Source of the DNA: Mesostigma viride
Taxonomy: Eukaryota > Streptophyta > Mesostigmatophyceae > Mesostigmatales > Mesostigmataceae
DNA: 64,000 nt
Assembly (NCBI GenBank): GCA_009746045.1
Contig: RPFO01000156.1
Coordinates: forward strand, 1,483,381-1,547,380
Reading direction: 5' to 3'
A model generated the notes under the pieces. It ran no database searches and had not been told where the DNA came from. It worked only from the letters and a program-made list of their open reading frames with translations. The translations under genes and the position numbers were made by a program. This document shows positions 32,379-45,400 of the stretch, piece by piece (position 1 is the stretch's first letter; every line of letters begins with the position of its first letter).

Positions 32379-34282
32379 ATGGATGCAAGGTTGCATATGT
32401 CGCGCATCTCACTTTGGGCGTTTCACACTTGTTCTGGCCGTTTTCTGTCCTTGTTGGCTGGGGTACCTCGGCAAGCCTCAACCTCTTCACCCCCATCCCC
32501 ACCCCCGCTCCCACTGCTATCCCCTTCTATGCGCGACCTGCTTGCGGAGCCCAGTCAGCAGACGGTGTGCCTGGCAGACCTTGGCAACGTCTCCCCTGCT
32601 GTGTACGCCGCTGCCTCCCTGGGTCTGAGCGCGCTCGGAGTGGTGGGCTACAAAACATATGCCTACTTCCAAATGCAGGTATGTACGGGGTGATTCAGGA
32701 TGGTGATATCTCCTGAGTGGTGATTGAGGCCTAGGTGGTCATTAAGTAATGTTGTTACTCTTCGCCCTTCGCCCCCTTCCCTCCTCCGCCTTGTCCCCCC
32801 GCCTTACCACTATCCTGGACAGCCCCATTTTCCCTCTTCTATTCGGTTGTTGCTATCGCATTCTTCCCTCTCTCCCCCCCTTCGCACTTGCCTGCCTACC
32901 TTCTACCCCACCCCACCCCACCCCACCCCACCCCACCCCACCCCACCCCACCCCACCCCACCCCACCCACCCCACCCCACCCCACCCCACCCACCCACCC
33001 CACCCCACCCCACCCCACCCCACCCCCCACCCCACCCCACCCCACCCCACCCCACCCCACCCACCCCACCCACCCACCCCACCCCACCCCACCCCACCCA
33101 CCCACCCCACCCACCCCACCCCACCCCCCACCCCACCCCACCCCACCCCACCCCACCCCACCCCACCCCCCCACCCCACCCCACCCACCCCACCCCACCC
33201 CACCCCACCCCACCCCACCCCACCCCACCCCACCCCACCCCACCCCACCCCACCCCACCCCACCCCACCCACCCCACCCCACCCCACCCCACCCCACCCC
33301 ACCCCACCCCACCCCACCCCACCCACCCCACCCCACCCCACCCCACCCCACCCCACCCCACCCCACCCCACCCCACCCCACCCCGTACATCCCCACAACG
33401 ACGATGAGGAGATCGTGACAGCCCTTCCCTGTCTTCCACCACGCCGATCACGCCAAATCCCTTAATCCCCCCGTACCCCCCCCCCCCACACACACACACA
33501 GTACATCACGGCGGCGATGATGAGCAAGTTCGTGCCGCGGGGGGGGGCACGCGCCATCCAGCTGGGCCTGCAAGAGAACGCACGGCAGAGCTTGTTCTAC
33601 TACCCGTCCGATCTGCAGTCGCTCATCGGGGTGCACACGGCGCCGCTCAGGGACCCTGAGCTGAACAAGAAGATCGGTGCGTGGGGTGGGGTGGGGTGGT
33701 GGTGGGTATGAACAAGAAGGTCGGTGCATCTCTGGGGGCGGAGGGGCGGTTGCATATGCTGTACCACCCCCCCCCCTCCAACCCTCTCTCTCTCTCTCGC
33801 TATAAATATATATATATGTCTATCCGTTCGTCCGTCCGCCCGCCGCCCGCCCGCCCGCCCGCCGCCCCCCGCCCGCCCGCCCGCCCGCCGCCCGCCCGCC
33901 CGCCCGCCCATCCGCCAGCCAGCCCGCCCGCCCGCCCACCCGCCGCCCGCCCGCCCGCCCGCCCGCCCGCCCGCCCGCCCGCCAGCCAGCCAGCCCGCCC
34001 GCCCGCCCGCCCGCCCGCCCGCCCGCCCGCCCGCCCGCCCGCCGCCCGCCCGCCCGCCCGCCCGCCCGCCCGCCGCCCGCCGCCCGCCCGCCCGCCCGCC
34101 CGCCCGCCCGCCCGCCCGCCCGCCCGCCCGCCCGCCCGCCGCCCGCCCGCCGCCCGCCCGCCCGCCGCCCGCATGCCCGCCCGCCCGCCCGCCTGCCCGC
34201 CCGCCCGCCCGCCCGCCCGCCCGCCCGCCCACCCGCCTGCCCGCCCGCCCGTCCGTCTCTCCCTCTCCCTCTCCCTCTCCCT

Positions 34283-34373
<91 letters not shown>

Positions 34374-37300
34374 TCCCTCTCTCTTCAAGGTGTTGGTTTG
34401 ACGAACAAACACCATATCAATGAGACAAGTAGCGAAGAAATCGGGAGATCCAATTGGTTGGGCACCGGAGACAGCGGGGGGGGGGGGAGGGGCGGTACCC
34501 ATCACACTGTTATTACTGTTGTTACTCCTTGTTGTGGGGATTAATAAACACATACACTTGTTGTTGGGATAGAGCTTAGTTTGCAAACCCTCCGAGCACT
34601 TTAATTAATTAATTAAACTGGTGCTCCCGTTGGGGAGTCACGGAGCACCGAAGTGCTTTTAATCCCTGTATGTGCACAACAGGAAGAAAGGGCAGAGACC
34701 CCCTTTCTCCTTCATGCCAGAGGCATGCCAGAGCAGCAATCGGACACGATAGACTGAGCACTTTGAATAGTCAGCTACAGCATTATGATGCTGAAACTGC
34801 CTCTTTCAAAATGCCTCTTTCTGTATTTCATAGTATATTTTAAGGTTTGTACTATACATGTGCATTGCGTTAATATCGTCTGTGGCTGCGGTCGCGCAGC
34901 CCTGGAGGCGGGCGTCCCCCTGGACATGCGCCGTCTGCCCTTCAACAAGTTGAATGTTCCCGCTAACTACGCAGACGCAGTGGTGAGTGCATCTCTACTA
35001 GTAAACTGCACGGGTGTGGAAGTAACAGCCTTGCCTGCTGCTTACTACCCTGGGACGTGCATCAGTGCATGGCCTGCTCTGGTGCGGATCATGGATCTTA
35101 ATTACTGTCTTAATTCTTGTCCGCATCCAGGCATGCTGCATGGCTGGTGCATGGGAATGAAGTTAGTACTTTTGTGTGTGTAGGCTATTGCAAATGCAGT
35201 ACTTTTGTGCATGTGGGCTGTGGTTGTGAAATAAGGCAGTACTTACTCCTGTAGAGTGAGTTAAATGCACGGTCTCCATAGGAGTTTTGTATGGTTGAAG
35301 CCAGATGGCTGTCGCTGGTAATGCGGAATGCGTTGACATTTTACTCTAGAGATTGTAAAGTAAAAACTGCGCCAGGTTATTGTAATGCTTTCTTGCCGGG
35401 CATTTCTTTTAATTTTAGAAATTGCGATGTTTTTAATTCATTCTAGAAATTCGATGCAAGTGGAATTTTGCATGTGTTTCTCGAAGGCTAGATGTAGGTC
35501 TTGAAGAATAAACAATTATTACGCGGGCGGTGCTGATAAACTGCTGCGAGCATGCGTGGCTTATTCCCTCCTCTCCACACAGATACGATGACATATTTAC
35601 TAGCAATACCACTACCTATAAGTATATCCGGCATCCTCCCCATCGTGCTGCCATCCGTGTCCTACTTGTGACACTGTAGCGGGATACCCCCGTAATAGCC
35701 CCATAACGCAGGGTACACTATACGCACTATAGGCACTATAAGCACTATAGGCACTTTGTTTGCAGAATAGGAACTTACCCCCGTAACCCCCGTTTTCCAT
35801 AGAAGTTCCTTTCGCCATAATTTTGTACATGTCTTTTAAAAGTGACATTTTGTATTTCCTTTCCTCGTCTTGGGTTTCTTGGCAAACGTCATCGGGCAGG
35901 TCACACTCCATGGTTTGGAACAGGCGCCGGACGCCCTGACAGAGGTGCTGGCGGAAGCAGCCAGGGTGCTCAAGCCGGGGAAGGTATGCTGCCTGTTTGT
36001 GCGTGAGATGGTATGGGTGGTGTCATCTGGTGAGGATCTTTGGAAGGATGTATACGTGGTGCTAGTGCACGTAGTGTTGCAGAGCGCTACTACTATATGG
36101 TTAGAAGCTCATGAATCAGAAGACCCCTACTGATTGACTGGCGCTGTTTGCGAGGCAGCAGATCCCTCGGGGCAGCACTATGGAATATGGGTCTGCCAGA
36201 TAGTGGAGTGTTTAAGAAAAACTTCTGAAATAAAATAGCCTGCTCATTCCCCAGGCTTGCCGTGCGCTGTTATGCTGACACCTGTGCCCGCTCCTTTTGT
36301 GCCTGCCCCTCTGCGCAGCCCCTGGTGTTTGTGGAGCGCGTCAAGGGGGATGGCGCCTTCCTGGGAGGCCTACTCCACAGCGGGCCGCAGTGCACCAATT
36401 TTCTGGAAACGCTGAAGGTATGGGCCCATGTTTTATTCTCGGGTTCTATGACTGTTTGCTTCCCAGTCGCGCTTTCTTTGCCGACCTTAAGCCTCTCCGA
36501 GCTTCTTTGCCGAGATCTTTACTGGCCTTGCTTCTGCTGCTGAGTAACATGATTGATATAGTCGTGCGTATCTTTTGATCCGATGGAACAGCTGGCAGCA
36601 TTTGTTAAGACTTTCGTTGCAAGTCTTGCACGATAATCGATTTTCAACGGACTCAAAAGAGAAGACGTAGCGGAGAGGGCAAGTCAGAAGAACAAGGGTT
36701 ATATGCATCTAGGTAAGTTCGTTTGCGATGTTCAGCCATACGCGGCACCTGTTTTCTGGATTTGGCACTGGAGGGCATCCATCCATCCATCCATCCATCC
36801 ATCCATCCATCCATCCACCCACCCACCCACCCACCCACCCACCCACCCACCCACCCACCCACCCACCCACCCACCCACCCACCCACCCACCCACCACCCA
36901 CCACCCACCCACCCACCCACCCACCCACCCACCCACCCACCCACCCACCCACCCACCCACCCACCCACCCACCCACCCACCCACCCACCCACCCACCCAC
37001 CCACCCACCCACCCACCCACCCACCCACCCACCCACCCACCCACCCACCCACCCACCCACCCACCCACCCACCCATCCATCCATTCATTCATTCATTCAT
37101 TCATTCATTCATTCATTCATTCATTCATTCATTCATTCATTCATTCATTCATTCATTCATTCAATCATTCATTTATTTATTCATTAATTAATTAATTAGT
37201 TAGTTAATTAATGCTTGTCTGTGCTCCTTGTTGGCTGCAGGCATGCGATGGCTTTGAGGCGCCCGAATATGATTTGGTCTTTGCACCACAAGACCCGCAT

Positions 37301-37913
37301 GTGGTGAGTTGTCCCTCCCCATCCCCAGGGGGTTGCACACATGCCTTGGGATTGTGCACATGGTAGGGTTATTTATAATTGTAGTCGAACTTGTGGATGC
37401 GGTCATGCAGTAGTCATCAACCACCTCTCAAATGTGGGAGACTTTTGCCATGTCCGCAGTTTGCTGTCTTTGAGTTCAGCGCTGCGGTGTCGCTGTTCTC
37501 TTTCGGAATGGCGTGTTGCACTGCCGAATAGCCCGTTGAGCATTCATTCACAGCACTCTCTTCGTCGTCAGCAGATTGCTGAAGAGCGTTTCAGTGTGCA
37601 GTTCCTAAATTTCGTGGACCTGTCTGGTTACCGGGAGAGAAAAACTGCACTTTCAAATATGATGACGGTTTAGAGTTACCGATCTCGGCATCATGCCATG
37701 GCTGCAGTATACCTAGCTGACAAGGTGCACTACGGACCCTTGACCATTGGATGCCAATAAAGGAATATATGCCATTGGAGGCCTTGTGGATGCTTGGATT
37801 ACCCTTGGATGCTTCTTGGACAGGTCGGCATCGCCAAGAAGAAGTCCATCCCTGGTGTGCCCATCGACACATCGTTGACCTCAAAAGCAAAGAAGCGCGA
37901 CAAGAAGGCATAA
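32379..37913 (+). CDS. Divergent SAM-methyltransferase-like protein
   Basis: Seven exons: 32379-32678, 33502-33676, 34900-34982, 35900-35983, 36319-36417, 37241-37303, 37824-37913, all GT-AG with matching phases, giving 297 residues. The start could also be ATG 32397 or 32526. An Arg/Ser-rich N-terminus suggests an organelle transit peptide, followed by a possible membrane segment ([15 protein letters not shown]). The core follows the class I methyltransferase order: a first strand with [38 protein letters not shown], and [15 protein letters not shown]. This matches the Methyltransf_11 layout, but the glycine-rich GxGxG loop is replaced (LGLQEN), so catalysis is doubtful. The C-terminus is lysine-rich (KAKKRDKKA). 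Introns 1, 2 and 5 hold long simple repeats. TGTAA at 38007 and 38019 lies about 95-110 nt after the stop. Confidence 0.8.
32907..33385 (+). repeat. (ACCCC)n array in methyltransferase-like intron 1
   Basis: About 480 bp of pentanucleotide ACCCC with scattered ACCC units; the complement is (GGGGT)n. It gives long Pro/His/Thr open frames in three phases that are not genes. The intron's acceptor follows a short CA run at 33501. Confidence 0.95.
33830..34390 (+). repeat. (CCCG)n, (CTCCCT)n and (CT)n in intron 2
   Basis: A CCCG-dominated tract (about 33830-34250) passes into CTCCCT units and then a run of more than 80 bp of CT. All lie inside intron 2 (33677-34899) of the methyltransferase-like gene. 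Poly-Pro/Ala/Arg frames here are artefacts of the repeat. Confidence 0.95.
34598..34760 (+). repeat. AATT-family dispersed repeat in intron 2
   Basis: An AATT run is followed by GTGCTCCCGTTGGGGAG with the stem partner GGAGCAC, then a block (CGAAGTGCTTTTAATCCCTG) shared with 58915-59060. This is an insertion of the AATT-tailed family in inverse orientation to the gene. Confidence 0.65.
36777..37200 (+). repeat. (ATCC)n, (ACCC)n, (ATTC)n in intron 5
   Basis: Three related tetranucleotide blocks follow one another (about 36777-36813, 36814-37075, 37076-37170), ending in AATT/AGTT units just before the acceptor of exon 6. Thr/His/Pro frames are artefacts. Confidence 0.95.
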
Positions 37914-38821
37914 GGGTGCTACGGAAGTTGCAGCTGCAGCAGGGCTGCAGATCTACATGCACTACTTGGTGTTCTTGGCGGTTCCCGGAATTTCAGCCGG
38001 TCAGCCTGTAATGGGACGTGTAAATTAGAATCTTAAACGTTTGCAATCAACTTACCGGCCACTGACCAATAAAATAGATGCAAATTTGTTCATCCTTCTC
38101 AGGCTGACGACGAGCTGACAGCGTTGCGAGCCGTGGCCCACCTTCATTCACCACAAGCAGTCCTCCAACAAGCCAAAAGTCCACTTGCAAGGCGGGGACC
38201 TGTAAGCTATGGGTTCCATCCACATGACAGGATCCATGATGTCTTTACTAGTAGGTTCGGATAGGGCTGCGTGATGTTGACGTATTGATGTATTGCCTAG
38301 CCACTAGATGTAAGGCCTAGCCACCTGCATGGCCTTTGTAGCACCGTGTATGGCTCAGCAAGTCAGCATACCACCGGCAACCTTCAGTTGTTCAGCCTAT
38401 GCACTCGCCTGTCTACCCCGCGCACGCTTCAGTCTTCACTTCCAATGTGCCAGGCAATGCCCCACGCGCCATGCCACCCAATCACATTTCAACATTAGTG
38501 CACCCACAGTTGCCAGACTCTAGCTCCTCGTGACTAGTTTCGATCTTAGCTGTGGCTTGTCTCCGGGCACTTGAGGGAAGGTACGTGCGTGTCTCTGCCC
38601 CCTTCCCAGTGTGCAAAATACAGGGATCGATGAAAAACATGAAAAGCACTTTCCTGCATGAAAGATCTTACGTCTTATTGTGCTCTGTGACTCCCCAACG
38701 GTCCGAGCGTGTGTTTAATTAATGCTTTGGCTGCATGACCAGAGCTAGAATTTAAACAGATCAATATGTGCAGTGCGCCTAGCAATCGATCGGATCCCCA
38801 TTAATACATAGTAAGGCACTA
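37914..38821. other. 3' UTR and intergenic DNA
   Basis: Contains the methyltransferase-like 3' UTR. A frame at about 38105-38262 is open (ADDELTALRAVAHLHSPQAV) but unidentified; a short AATT-family end with CTCCCCAACGG is near 38690-38715. No other gene. Confidence 0.4.
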
Positions 38822-39776
38822 GTGTTTGACCCGAGCTGGCTACGCCCATGCAGCCCCAAACGTCAGGCCGTCAGCCCTGCAACCACCGGCCCCCGCGTAT
38901 CCCGCGTTTTAGTGTATACATTCATTATATTGCCCTCGCCATCCGCCATCAGCTGTTTGCCCCGCAACCTCTCGCGTCACAGTACGTACGGGCGACCTGC
39001 GGAAGCTGCGCATCCGGGCTTGCTCTTAATACTATACTGGCCGGGTGCATGGGACGCACTACACGATCGCGTGCATGCCGGTGGCCAGCAGCTAGAACCA
39101 GAACGGGTTCAGGGCTCCATCTCGATACCGCTCCATCCTCCCGATGGGTGGTGTGTGCCTTGGTTCGGTCGGTCCTTCCCCACTTCACCATCAAGTGTGA
39201 TCGACGCGCGGCGGATGGGGCCGCCCTCTATATTCCCCCAACCACCGGCACGGCACTAGCTACCGTGCTAGACTATGGCGAGGGGCAGGGTTGCCACATG
39301 CAGGTCCGCTCATTGATGTCGAGATCCGTGGCTCGGCCGCTCTCCGGTTGCCACATCTTCCGGGCGGCTGTGGATGCCAGCGCTGCTGCTAGCTGCTGTG
39401 GCAGAGTGCGACAAGTTTGCCTCCTAAGGCAATGTGGGGCCCCACCGGGTCATCCCCTTTGTCCTTGAGGAGTTCGGGGCCATGGGCCCAAAGATGGCGG
39501 AGTTTTTTTCACGAGTCAGCTGCCGGCGGCGGGAGGACTGCCTCGACCTCGAGGGTCAGGCTGCCCCTATTGTCTGCCCTGGGACATGGTCCTCGTATTG
39601 GCGCAGCAGTGCCGGCCTGTCCCTCGGCCTCACTCACACGGTGATTGATGTGTTATTCCGCCGCGTACGGCCTGACTTTGTCGCGTCCCATGCAGGCGGT
39701 GTAGTTCACATAAGTACTTCCCCGGCCTATATAACCAGTGGGCCGGCAGAGGTGTTGCCGCATGTAGGTGTATAGT
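38822..39776 (+). pseudogene. Probable LINE ORF2 C-terminal remnant
   Basis: Overlapping GC-rich frames read like the tail of a reverse-transcriptase retroelement: a GPHRVIPFVLEEFGAMGPKM segment (the 'G-x-x-x-x-PFxxExxG' block found after the reverse transcriptase domain in many LINEs), with Cys/Lys-rich sequence upstream and TWSSYWRSSAGLSLGL downstream. Several frameshifts prevent one continuous ORF, so it is decayed. It differs from the ORF2 ends at 4379 and 16106, so it is a separate family. Confidence 0.45.
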
Positions 39777-39859
39777 GGTACAATAGTCAATAGCTTGATC
39801 CTTGCCTGCCATGGTGATATTCTTTTCTAAAGTTACGGTCCTTCCTCTTTGACGTTAAA

Positions 39860-40771
39860 TATAAATTAACATTAAATTGCAACATATCTCCCTTGGGAGT
39901 ACAATATACATGTTGCACATATCCTTGAGAAGGGGCATATGACTTTTAATAATACATTTTGGGCTGTACTTCCAGCAAGGGTAGGGTGTAAACTACGCCT
40001 GCTCTGGGTGCACAAAGTGCACATGCACCACTATGTATTCCAGCACCTAAGGTGCGGACATAGGGTGGAAGATCATCCTGACTAAACAATGGCTAGGGCC
40101 GGCATTGCTTCTCAGCAGAGAGTAGCTCTCTGCATAGGCAGAGGTGGGCTAAATTCTAGCTTAAGGCATCATCCATGGGGAGTCCAACTATAGGCGCACA
40201 TGCGCATAGGCGTGAGCCACGTGCTAGGCTAAGCCTGACTAATCTACACTACTCGATATATTCCCTAGACTGGGGTTGCTAGGGTGGCGTGGGGCGCCTG
40301 CATGCCAGGGCTTGCGGTCGACGTGGAATCGTGGATGACCGCCCCCCTCGATCAAGTATACCGGTTCCCCCCCTGCGGTCTGCCGGAGCAGGAGGTAGGT
40401 CGGCCATAGCTCCCGTCGCCGCTGTTGCCGGCTCGATGCCAGGGTCAAGTCGTCGTCCAGCGTGTAGAAAAGTCCCCGAGAGCTTCTTGCGGCATTTCAG
40501 AAACAACAGCTTATCCGTCATGTACTTAAATTAAGGTGAGGAGCAGGGGAGCCGGGCAAGCCTTACCCCGCGCGCGGGGAAGGGCCGAAAGGCGGACAAC
40601 CGACATCCGCATCTCACCAGTGAGTTGCATGGGGGTAAGAATGTCGCGCTTAAACGCTATGGCAAGAGACTCCGAATCCTCTCCTGCCGGCTGGTCGAAG
40701 TGCTTGACGATCGATGATCTTTGACATGCAGGGCGGTTTCGACCCTTATGTTGCATGCCGGTACGTCTCAT
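39860..40771 (-). mobile_element. ORF1-only LINE derivative, copy G (5'-truncated, broken)
   Basis: On the minus strand this copy keeps the C-terminal ORF1 region (QQRRRELWPTYLLLRQ, near 40420, and HVDRKPWHA) with several small insertions that shift frame, then the 3' UTR (40240-39900) including CATCATCCATGGGGAGTCC. It resembles copy F more than B. Confidence 0.7.
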
Positions 40772-42404
40772 TTTCGTAATTAATCATTCTCAATGAATGT
40801 ATATATTGCACCTGGATTGGGCGTAGCTTGTATCGTACGGTCCGCCCGCGGTATATTGCCGGCCCGAGGGTTTTTCACCTTTGTGGATTGGACACGTACT
40901 TGGGGAGCTCGGCCCAATATTCGGGGAAATGTGGACATTCCTCAAGCAAAGTAGATTTGTCTGCACGGTGAGTGATAGCCAAGGTTAAATCATAAGCCCC
41001 GCAAGCTCCACAATGAGCAAAGCCCCCAAAAGGTGCTCACTGTTAAAAGGCCACGGAGCTGGAGTGTCTCATTAATACACATGCATATAACCGACTTTGT
41101 GATAGATCCCGGTCACGTTTGTCAGTTTGTTCGCGGTGACACATACTAGGAAGAACGACCCGGGCTTCACATGATATGTCAGTTTTTTGCTCATCCCGGT
41201 CCATTAGCAAATCCATCACAAACGTGCAAGAAGGTCGATGCGCCACAGCAGCCGAAAACGGCATTCTCCCTATTATTTTCATTTAGTCTGTATCGCACGA
41301 TACCGCCGCTGTATGAATGAAAAGGGTTTATAAACACCAGATAAAAGCATGGCTCTGCAGCGGCCGGCAAGGACACGGGAACTGCCACACGCACAGGCGA
41401 CAGGGCCGCCTGCTGTAACGCAATTTCCACTTATGACACAATACGTGCGTGGTCATAGATAGCCTTCCGGGAATATTCTTTGTCACTGGTGAGATAAACT
41501 CATCCCGAGAAGACGCCGAACGCATGTTTTTTCAAGGGTCACTGATGACGACCGACAGCGGCGAGCGACCAAGCGTGAAGCGATGCCCGTGGGAAAAAAG
41601 TTTATTTTACTTAAAGAAAATCGCAAAATCTCATAATGTACCGGTGACGGCCAGCAAAGGCAAGCTCCTAATCTCGTAAGGCAGTTATGAAAACGTCCCT
41701 TTAGAACGTGTACTTCGCTGCCCAGGGTGGCAATATCATCAGCAACAGCTGGCGACGTCAAACCACGACTTGATGATATAGCTAACTCATCAATTCTAAC
41801 TACCAAGCATTTTAATTGTATATAAAAGATACTTGAAGACTTTGCTCGCTTTACGCGTGCAAAATCGAGTCATTGGCCCTGAAATGCCGTCGCCATTGCC
41901 GAGCTTACTCGTGGTAAGTACTGTAGGGGGGCGGGCACTGCGTGGGAAACTCCTTGAGTGGGAACGTACTCGCGTGCCAAAATTTGGCGGGAAATTGTTC
42001 CCGGCAGTAATTATGACCACCGTACTACAGCTGACAGTGCCCAACAACCAACGGCCACAAGGCTGAATCGTGGCAGATGGCAGCAGATTTTTCGACTGCT
42101 GGCCTTTTTCCTATGTGCAGGCGTCTCTGGTCGCAACTCGCAACTCGCCAAGTGACTTCGCATCGGGACTCTCGGAGGTAATGGCGGACTATTTCGACGG
42201 GGGTTCGAGTAATGGATGGCTACTAAAAGCCAATTTCCTTATGGGCAAGGTAACTTAATGTCGAGAAAAGAGTGGACATTTTTGCGACGTTTTCCGAGCC
42301 ACACATGTGGTGAGATGAGTATTCTGCGGTGGTCGATAAGGCTGCTCCGAGCCCGACTGGAGTCCAAACCTGCGGGTGTTGGTTTGAATATCTAGGCCAG
42401 CCAG
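40772..42404. other. MON1 upstream region, no certain gene
   Basis: About 1.6 kb precedes the MON1 start. Two minus-strand frames look mildly protein-like (about 41430-41191 and 41806-41690) but no family, start and splice set could be assembled. The MON1 promoter is expected in the last few hundred bases. Confidence 0.35.
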
Positions 42405-45400
42405 ATGGATGATGAACACTCAGTGGGAGAAGGCGACGTGCGTGTTCTGAACGAAATGCCAGGCAGGTATTTAGGAAAAGATGCCGAGTCGTCGTCGCAA
42501 AGCCAAGGCGACGTGCAAGGGAAGAGCTCTACGGGTGGGTTCGATTCATCTAGTTATGCGCAAAGCGAATTACCATCAAGCGAAATGCAAGGCGAATGCG
42601 ACGCAAGCGGCGAGGGCGTGCCTGCTTCCAGCCAAGCACAACCGGGAAACCCCGCGGGTGAGGAAGACTTCCCTTCCTCGGTGCGTTCACAACTGGGAAA
42701 CCTCGCCCTTGACGAGGAGCTGCCTGGCTCGAACCGAGTGCAAGGAGACGCCCCCGCCAACAGTGAGGAGCTGAGCCAGTTGAGGAAAGGAAACGTTGTT
42801 GCTGAGGACGATATCCCTGGCTTGAGTGAATTGCAAGGGGTAGTTCCGCTCAATAGGGAGGATCTGCCCACCGCCATTCATGGAGAAGAGGTCCCCCCAC
42901 TCGAAGACGAGCAACGGTCGGGCTTGAGCCAAATGCAAGGGGGGAACGACGCCAATGGCGAGGGAATGCCTTTTGTGATCCAGGCGCAGGGTGACGACCC
43001 TGCAGGTGGGGAAGAGCTGCCAGTGCGCAGCCGAGTCGATGGGGGGGATTCCATGGATGGTGACGAGGCAGCGGCCGCTTTGGGCCAAACACACAGAGAG
43101 CCGTTAGTCGAACAAGATGCCACAGCTAATCAAGTCGCCACGGAAGCCAGAGAACCCGTAGCCAGCATACATGCGAGGGTGGATTGGGGGCATGCCGTGC
43201 TTTGCTCCCCCTTAGCACAAGGGGACGACGCGACCTGCAGACATGCTTCCGGAGGGGACGAGTTATGTCTGGCGTCCACCCAAGCACAAGGGGGTAGTCT
43301 TGCTGGACCCAGGGAATGCGACCCTGCCTTTGCGGACGGGGGCTTGACCGCCCATGGCGATGCCATCACTGGTGGGAATCTCGTGCATGGAACCTCTGCA
43401 GGGGTGGGAAGCTCATGCAGAGATGGCGTGGTGATGCCTGCGATGGGCCCGGCACGAGGGGTGGCTGGCGCTGGGGAGGATGGGGCTCACGTGCCTGCAC
43501 CCAGCCGAGAGGCGGCCGCAGTACCCAGGGAGCTGGGGGGCGTTGCGGGTCCGTCCGGCGAGCAGGAGGAGAGGGGTCTGTTTGCAGGTAGAGATGGAAA
43601 TGGTGATGGTCATGGTGGAAACGGTGGTGACGGTGTCCTTGTTGATTGTGGCGATGGTGTCGTTGGTGGTGGTGATGGTGTCGTTGATTGTGGCGATGGT
43701 GTCGTTGGTGGTGGTGATGGGGTCGTTGGTGGTGGTGATGGTGGCGGTGATGGAGAAGGAGGTGGTGGCGACGTTGCCGTTTGCGGTGATGGTGACGATG
43801 GAGCTCGGCCCAATAGCTCTTCTGGCAGCGGTCACGAGCACGTTGAGGTAGAGGGGCATGCGCCAGATGGCGGTCACGGGCCTCCGGAGTGCGCAGGTAA
43901 CGTGCCAGGTAGCGGCCACGGCGGTCATGGGCAGGGGGGAGCAGGACAAAATGATGAGGCTGACCCCGGGCAAGGTGTTGCGGCAGATAGTAGACAAGCC
44001 TCTCTTGCTGAGAGTGGGCAACCCTCTCAGCCGTATCTGGGCCAAGCCTGGCAGGGTGATCCCTGGCCAGCCGCTCAGGCAGATGAGCCAGGGGTTGCCG
44101 GTGCTGAGGCGGAAGGAGGCAGTGAGAGTCCGCATGGCCTTGCGGCTGCCAGTCTTAGTGCGAGTCCCAGTGCCATTATTGCGGCGGGCAGTGACGCAGT
44201 GCCTCCCAGTGGTGGTTGTGCAGCCGTGACTGCACTCAGTGGGTCAGTGGCTGCGGACCAGGCGGCTGAGGATTCTGACCCTCGTGCTGCTGACCCTCTT
44301 GATGCTTCTGGTGCACTTGTGGCTGCCCGTGCGGGAGGTTGCGACCCTCCCAGCGGTTTCCTGGGCCAGGTCGAGTCAACTACTACTCCACCAAAGGGTT
44401 TGTTGTTTCCGCGTGCTCGGGATCCCAGCACACTCGTGGCTTCCAGCGTGTCAAGCACTCCCGACGCTTCACCTTGTGCGGGTGAAGCAACTGCTGCCGC
44501 AGGTGGTTACAGCCCACCCGATCATGCATCCGAGGGTCACAGTGCCCCTGATCCAGCAGAGACGCCCACCCGGGGTGGCCTGGCTGGCTCGGGCGTGGTC
44601 ATCCACGATCACTACTGGCGCTCGCCACGCTACCCTGGCCACGAGGCGGAGGCCCCTGTCCCTGGGGACCTGGGGTCGGAGACCCTGGACTTGTTGGGGG
44701 CCAGCAGAAGAGGTGGCGACGACGACGATGAGGAGGAGGAGGAGGAGAAGGAGGAGGAGGAGTTTTACAATGAGAATAATAAGGATAATGAGAAGGATCA
44801 TGAGAATGAGAAAAAGAACGATGACGTTAGCCGTGGCGGAGGTGCTGGTGGCAGTGGTGATGATGGCTTAGATAGTCATGAGGGGTTTAATGCTGGGGGG
44901 TGGACTGGGGTCTCGGCTGCTGGCAGCACGCCACCTGGCGCGCCGGGGTGGCGCGGCGAGGCATCCGAGTACCCTGCCGGTGAGGTGGACCGGACTGTGG
45001 GAGGCGCGGCGGGTGGGTGGTCGGGTGATATCAGCGGGGGCGGGGTGGCCCAGCCTGCGGCCAGGTGGCACTCAGGGAAGAAGCATGTGGATGAGGTGAG
45101 TATTTGCATGGGCAGTTGTTAGGGGCCATTAGGGGCCATTAGCTCAGGGAAGAAGCGTGTGGATGAGGTGAGCATTTGCATGGGCAGTTGTTAGGGGCCA
45201 TTAGGGGTCATTAGGGGTCAGTAGCTCAGGGAAGAAGCATGAGGATCAGGTGAGCTTTTGCATGGGCAGTTGTTAGGGGCCATTAGGGGCCATTAGGGGC
45301 CATTAGGGGCCATTTGGGGCCATTTGGGGCCATGAGCTCAGGGAAGAAGCGTGTGGATGAGGTGAGCATTTGCATGGGCAGTTGTTAGGGGCCATTAGGG

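Noticed and set aside
32724-33500. Long Pro/His/Thr and Gly/Val/Trp frames on both strands
   Set aside because: Produced by the ACCCC array; inside an intron of the methyltransferase-like gene.
33600-34586. Pro/Ala/Arg and Gly/Arg/Ala frames up to 328 codons
   Set aside because: Produced by CCCG and CT simple repeats in intron 2.
36653-37195. Pro/Thr/His and Gly/Trp/Val frames
   Set aside because: Produced by ACCC, ATCC and ATTC tetranucleotide arrays in intron 5.
38848-39468. 206-codon plus frame as a complete gene
   Set aside because: No family; a neighbouring frame carries a LINE ORF2-like block, so it is a shadow over a decayed retroelement.
43413-44458. Minus-strand frames of up to 240 codons
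   Set aside because: They are antisense shadows of the low-complexity MON1 exon 1; no start, splice or family support.
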